DNA of 64,000 nt, from contig NC_092340.1 in assembly GCF_046630445.1 (NCBI RefSeq), positions 362,866,001-362,930,000 of the forward strand, in the 5' to 3' direction. The position numbers and the translations under genes are program-made. A model generated the notes under the pieces. The model worked only from the letters and a program-made list of their open reading frames with translations, ran no database searches and had not been told where the DNA came from. The DNA is from Rutidosis leptorrhynchoides. Taxonomy: Eukaryota; Streptophyta; Magnoliopsida; Asterales; Asteraceae. The number at the start of each line of letters is the position of its first letter. Within the stretch, counting starts at the first letter, position 1. Positions 59,029 through 64,000 of the stretch are shown in pieces.

Positions 59029-59029
<1 letters not shown>
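58570..59029. mobile_element. MITE-like element inserted in (TA)n
   Basis: The left end AGAGGATCCAGTGAGAA then a T-run and GTGTGAGAACTC mirrors the right end (reverse complement AGAGGGATCAAATGAGAA, T-run, GTGTGAGAACCC): TIRs of about 38 bp. Both sides are (TA)n. The interior is a low-complexity mix of TTTTTGTTCG and ATTCGAGCAAA units in both orientations. 460 bp with no credible gene; several open frames there are artefacts. Confidence 0.7.

Positions 59030-59031
<2 letters not shown>

Positions 59032-59103
<72 letters not shown>
59032..59103. repeat. (TA)n tract, right of MITE-like element
   Basis: About 72 bases of alternating AT. Confidence 0.95.
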
Positions 59104-59105
<2 letters not shown>

Positions 59106-60011
59106 AGTTCATCGACCCCAGAATTTTACGAATTTGATGAAGACATCTACATTATAATATTAGTGTCATTGACCCGTTAATTACATTTATTACTCGCTAT
59201 TTGGTTAAATTAATTGAATTTAAATATCTATAGTATATATTTTTATATTGTTTATTATAAGATGTTTATAATATTAGTGTCATTCACAATAGTTTTAGGT
59301 TAACTATTAATGTACGTTGATATATGATTTTACTGATTTTATTGATAGAAAACAGACTCCAACATAGCCTCCTATAGCACAATTATACTAAACATGTTTA
59401 AAATATAAATACTACAAAAAATGTACGAAGTATTTGTTAATATATACATTACTATAAATCACTTATATATGTATACAAAATTTAACATTTGTTTTAACCG
59501 TCACATATGCATATGCTTCCGTTATCAGCTTCGTTGGTGGAAGCATCAGCACCACCAGCCACACAAAAAGAATCAGAAAAAAAAAACATATACGCAAGCA
59601 AACTACATAAGAAAATCATAAAGGATCATGAACAAACTTGAAAACAATAAGAAAAAAAGGTTTAAAATAGGATTTAAAAATCGTATCCTTAAAGATTGTT
59701 CATTCATGGATGTATATGTGATTTCTTAGCATCAAGATTTATATGATTACAATGCAAGACAAAAGATTTGTATGAATACAATAAAAGACAAAAAAGAATA
59801 AAAATACATTGGTTCTTGAATATGTATGGTATAGAAAATTGAAGGTTATGGTAGATATCGGGTTAATTACCTGTTTTTAATTCATAACATTTTTTTGCCA
59901 AAAAAAAATAAAAAGAAGTGTGTGTATTAGTAAATGTGTGAAAAATAATTTTCCACATGCTTGCATTTAATTATAATTATATTAATACAATTTAATACAT
60001 GGGACATCATT
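59104..60011. other. AT-rich segment between (TA)n tracts, no gene recognised
   Basis: No coding or RNA gene supported. It is the left part of a segment that ends with a MITE-like terminus at 60,280-60,325. Confidence 0.5.
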
Positions 60012-60026
60012 GCTTTTTTTAAAATT

Positions 60027-60190
60027 TAACGTCAACGCAGACTGACTACCACGTCGGCACTGACTGACTGCCACGTCAGTGCAGACTGACATGTGTCAGT
60101 CTGTGTGGTACATATTGAGCCACGTGTCGGTCTGCACTGACGTGGCAGTGAGTCTGCGCTGACGTCGCAGTCAGTCAGAGCTGACGTGTA
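60027..60190. repeat. Long imperfect palindrome rich in ACGT cores
   Basis: The left arm (60,027-60,096) and right arm (about 60,119-60,190) pair over roughly 70 bp with a short loop. The core GCCACGTCAGTGCAGAC is exact in both arms. Seven ACGT cores occur, several as CCACGTCA or TGACGTGG, the bZIP C-box/G-box type. T-run and A-run flank the arms. Probably a foldback element. Confidence 0.8.
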
Positions 60191-60279
60191 ATTAAAAAAA
60201 AATGTCAAACTTTTTTTCTGAATATTTTTTCTTCAAAGAGTAGATGCATATGGTAAGTGAATGTGCATTCAATATGCGA

Positions 60280-60323
60280 GTTCTCTGAGTTCTCTTCCAC
60301 CCTTGATTCTCTTTAGATCCTCA

Positions 60324-60325
<2 letters not shown>
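60280..60325. repeat. Terminus related to the MITE at 58,570-59,029
   Basis: GAGTTCTCTGAGTTCTC...TTGATTCTCTTTAGATCCTC resembles the MITE right end (GAGTTCTCAGGGTTCTC...TTCTCATTTGATCCCTC) and also abuts a (TA)n tract (60,326-60,405). The opposite end of this copy is not identified. Confidence 0.55.

Positions 60326-60405
<80 letters not shown>
60326..60405. repeat. (TA)n tract
   Basis: About 80 bases of alternating AT. Confidence 0.95.
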
Positions 60406-60409
<4 letters not shown>

Positions 60410-60439
60410 AAAAAGACGCAAGACGGGGTCGGAACCTTA

Positions 60440-60945
60440 AAACGTCTAATTTATCAAACGGAATACGTCTAATTAAGGGTTTTACAAAACAAAAAAAAAA
60501 AAAAAAAAAAAAAGCACGGAACACGTCTAAATAATAGTAGCAACACGTCTAATTAGAAATTTTCAACACGTCTAAATAAGTATAACACCTCTAATTGGTA
60601 ACCACGTCTAATAACTTTACCAGGAACACTTCTAATTGACAACAAGTCTAACAAGTACATAAAGGAACACGTCTAATTAACAACACGTCTAATAACTTTT
60701 ATCAGGAACACGTCTGAATGAAAAAACAATACGTCTAATTGGAAACACGTCTAAAAAGTTTTGCCACAAACATGTCTAATAAGTTACAAAAAACACGTCT
60801 AATTAGTTTGCAACAAACGTCTTTTAACCAGAACACGACTAAATAAGTTTAAATAAGTTAACGGGTTATATAAGTTAACGAGCTCCGTTTAATCAACCTA
60901 ACTCTTATAGTTCTGTTAACATAAGTTAACAGAACACATCTAATT
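60440..60945 (+). repeat. Array of about 19 AACACGTCTAAT-like motifs
   Basis: Same-strand copies of (A/G)AACACGTCTAAT(T/A) at roughly 60,440, 60,465, 60,520, 60,543, 60,568, 60,588, 60,603, 60,625, 60,643, 60,668, 60,683, 60,708, 60,728, 60,745, 60,770, 60,794, 60,817, 60,832 and 60,932. Spacing varies from about 15 to 55 bp with one gap near 100. There is no fixed period and no ORF. An A-run of about 24 bases lies at 60,490-60,513. Confidence 0.85.
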
Positions 60946-61112
60946 AAACCTTTTAACCTTCCTTAATCTTAATTATTATCGTTATCGTTATTATTATTAT
61001 TATAATGTGTCTTACACTTAATAAGAAAAATATTATAATGTTATATTTATTTAATGTTAAAAACCCACATGTCAAATTCTCCTCCGTTAGATCAGTTTGC
61101 TACTTTTAAATC

Positions 61113-61853
61113 CATCCATTTAAATTGAACATAGCATCATTTACCTTTCTAATGGGCAGTTACATTCCCTAATTACACTCATGCCCTTAATTTAATTAAT
61201 TAACCCGATAACCCTAATCAAATAAAAAGACCGACTACATTCAATGTTATAAGAGATGATGTTTAACATCCAATCACTGTGATTAGCTTTATCGATGATA
61301 CTGAAATGAATATGGCATATAGTCTCGATGCAAATTGATATGAAGACGATTAAATAAAGGTATGTCATTAGAAACATACCTTTGTTCAGCGATGAAGACG
61401 GTGATGCAGGTTTTCTTAGGTTTTTTTATCGATTTGAATAAAAAAAATATTGTCAATTAGATTACTAAATTTCATGATTTTACATATAATATCCTGATTT
61501 TTGGCGTTTACATTTTTTAAATACAAGGTTACACAAAGGCTCGATTCAATACGATTGTTTGAAGGCATGTCAATTTCAACAATCTTGATCTGTATACTTC
61601 AACATTTTGTATCATGTATTTTTTTATAGCTTTTTGAATATCATCATCATCATACACATCAGAGGACAAATTGATTACTATGTCATGATTCTGCGATTTA
61701 TACATATGGTGATTATTTCAGAAAATAGGAGGCGCTTACTTGATGACTTCATGATCAAATAAGTGGTTAGTAAACTGATAGTATTTTTGTGTTTTTACTA
61801 CATTCAAAATCAAAATATAATTGTTATACAGATGGTGATTATTTCAGAAACCA
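61113..61853 (+). repeat. Direct duplication, first copy
   Basis: Near-identical to 63,260-64,000, offset 2,147 bp with a few small indels. Inside it, the GGTGATTATTTCAGAAA block occurs twice (about 61,709 and 61,833). No gene is recognised. Confidence 0.95.
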
Positions 61854-63259
61854 TGAGGCACTTATGTATATATCGATTGGTTTTACGAATGCTTGTCTTG
61901 TTTGGTTTTACGAATGCATCTGTGTGGTCCAACAGTGTATTCTGATATTGGTGGTTGTGAAACTGTTGTAGAGTTTCAAAGAAATATAATCTCGAATTCA
62001 GAAAATGAGCTTGCATTGCATCTACTAGAAGGTCCATATATAAAGGGGATTAAAAAGCTTCAACGCATCTCATCAAGAAATTATGTTCATATAATTCAAG
62101 GTACTTAAATCTCCCTCTGTCTATAACTCTATTTATTAGAGATCTCCATTTTGACCCAATTACTTATAAAGGTGCCGATTTGGGTTATAGTTAATTATCA
62201 ACATATTCTTCTCAGCCAAAAGCGTAGTGTGCCTTTGCATACTTTGTTTTTGTTTCAAACATGCTGCAATGCCTTTTGCTAACTGTGATGTCTATGTTTC
62301 TATTAACTTCAGAGAAGTCTCACAGAAAAGGATGGTCTGAATGATCACAAAAAAGGATGATCTGAGTGAGCATATTGTTATACACATGGTAATTTCTTCT
62401 CTAAAGTACAAGTTAAAGATACTTTTATCATCACAAAGGATGGTCTGAGTGAGCATACTGTTAAAGATATTTAAATAGTCTATGTTTGAAATATGGAAAA
62501 AGAGGCATGTTATCGTAAGTAAAAATTAAACGCTATTATAAACCCATCAAAGAGGTGTTCTTCAATGTGAATAACTCTACCAAAGATCTACTATTTTAAA
62601 TGTTTTCAGGGTATTTCATTGAAGTCGATCATTCTGCTCGCCTAAAACTGGTTAGTTTTTTCTCTAGCACTTTTTTTAGTTAGCATTGCATTCTTCACAT
62701 TTAACGTTTATCATGTCTCATTCTCATATGTGGGTCCAACAATATGGTCATTTATATCATGTATCAATTCCATGGACTTGATGTTGCATGCTTGTGAAAA
62801 GATTATTAAATGTTCAATGAATTAACCATTTGTTCAGTTTATGAGTATATGTAGGATTCACCATTATTGTGTCTACATTATAGTTTATAGGTATTAGTTT
62901 TATATGATATTCTTCGACTGTTCTTCTTTGCAGGATCTTAACAACACTATATTCATAAAATGCAACCAAAGGTGTCTGAGTATTCCATTGTCACTTTTTG
63001 TGATCTACTTCTAACATTTTGAAAGTTACTAATAGTATGTTCTACAAATTGAAATAAGGATAGATACTTTTAGTGTTTTAAATCTAAAATGCTTCAGCTT
63101 ATATAGAGTCTTTTTGTAGCTTAATGTGTTTCACAATTAGGAGCCTACTATATTTGAGTTAAAAAAGTTAAGTCGTTTGATGGTTCATCGTCAAGTTTCT
63201 TCATGGGAATACTCCTTTAAGATGGAAGGTGTGGTATGTGAATTTTTACTCTTTATGCT
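61854..63259 (+). other. Spacer between duplicated copies, possible gene fragment
   Basis: At 61,920-62,100 the plus strand has an exon-like open stretch (TVYSDIGGCETVVEFQRNII, then LHLLEGPYIKGIKKLQRIS) ending at GTACTT. A short open stretch at 62,608-62,649 (GYFIEVDHSARLKL) sits between AG and GT. These look like exons of a degraded or partial gene, but the family is not recognised. Confidence 0.35.
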
Positions 63260-64000
63260 CATCCATTTAAATTGAACATAGCGTCATTTACCTTTCTAAT
63301 GGGTAGTTACATTCCCTAATTACACTCATGCCCTTAATTTAATTAATTAACCCGATAAACCTAATCAAATAAAAAGAACGACTACATTCAATGTTATAAG
63401 AGATGATGTTTAACATCTAATCACTGTGATTAGCTTTATCGATGATACTGAAATGAATATGGCATATAGTCTCGATGCAAATTGATATGAAGACGATTAA
63501 ATAAAGGTATGTTATTAGAAACATACCTTTGTTCAGCGATGAAGACGATGATGCAGGTTTTCTTAGGTTTTTTTTTTATCGATTTGAATAAAAAAAAAGA
63601 TTGTCAATTAGATTACTAAATTTCATGATTTTACATATAATATCCTGATTTTTTGCGTTTACATTTTTTAAATACAAGGTTACACAAAGGCTCGATTCAA
63701 TACGATTGTTTGAAGGCATGTCAATTTCAACAATCTTGATCTGTATACTTCAACATTTTGTATCATGTATTTTTTTTATAGCTTTTTGAATATCATCATC
63801 ATCATACACATCAGAGGACAAATTGATTACTATGTCATGATTCTGCGATTTATACATATGGTTATTATTTCAGAAAATAGGAGGCGCTTACTTGATGACT
63901 TCATGATCAAATAAGTGGTTAGTAAACTGATAGTATTTTTGTGTTTTTACTACATTCAAAATCAAAATATAATTGTTATACAGATGGTGATTATTTCAGA
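63260..64000 (+). repeat. Direct duplication, second copy, runs off the window
   Basis: Matches 61,113-61,853 and is still matching at the last base, so the repeat unit is at least 741 bp and may be part of a longer tandem array. Confidence 0.95.

Noticed and set aside
60440-60945. CRISPR-like reading of the AACACGTCTAAT array
   Set aside because: Plant nuclear context, motif only 12 bp and degenerate, spacing irregular.
61113-64000. Helitron with replication protein A-like cargo
   Set aside because: No Rep/helicase motif, no CTRR end with hairpin, and the exon-like stretches do not match RPA by eye.

Overview
This window is AT-rich nuclear plant DNA. Evidence is spliced genes with GT-AG introns, Ty1/copia and Ty3/gypsy retrotransposons primed by initiator-Met tRNA, a Mutator-like element, a Stowaway MITE, a tRNA-type SINE and plant-type genes. 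The repeat families suggest a eudicot, perhaps Asteraceae; that is an impression, not proof.

Positions 5 to about 50,790 are one nest of mobile elements built in one damaged Ty1/copia element (E, minus strand). Its LTRs lie at 5-753 and from 49,869, and its pol order still reads integrase (26.8-25.9 kb), reverse transcriptase (6.05-5.7 kb), RNase H (5.5-4.6 kb). Three gypsy-type insertions sit in E. D (754-3,912) and the C complex (26,860-49,549) belong to one non-autonomous family with no pol. A (6,116-25,857, minus) is a Tekay-like chromovirus. A's right LTR holds a solo LTR of a second Tekay-like family (B1, 17,634-25,774, TSD TAAAG). B1 holds a 4,866-bp MULE (20,622-25,487) with 238-bp TIRs and a perfect 9-bp TSD. 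C holds a fuller member of the B family (B2, 31,171-44,081, TSD CCATT). The deepest path is copia > gypsy A > solo LTR B1 > MULE.

Several passengers are notable. B2 carries an F-box-like host gene in sense orientation between PBS and gag. The C/D family carries a fragment of a poly(A)-binding protein gene and an antisense 97-codon hydrophobic ORF kept at the same length in three copies. Its LTR promoter has a pair of 16-bp palindromes just upstream of TATA. A has an intact 299-codon acidic ORF before gag. The MULE carries, besides a PB1-like/DDE/SWIM transposase, an antisense two-exon GRF zinc-finger gene.

From about 50.8 kb the sequence is more ordinary. It holds a Stowaway MITE, a two-exon gene for a 73-residue basic protein (55,435-53,627, minus) with three TGGGCT site II boxes upstream, a SINE with a 10-bp TSD, and a 110-residue GIR-like zinc-ribbon gene (58,003-57,671, minus). 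The last 5 kb is repeat-rich: a MITE-like element between (TA)n tracts, a long ACGT-rich palindrome, an array of about 19 AACACGTCTAAT-like motifs, and a direct duplication with copies 2,147 bp apart that runs off the window end.
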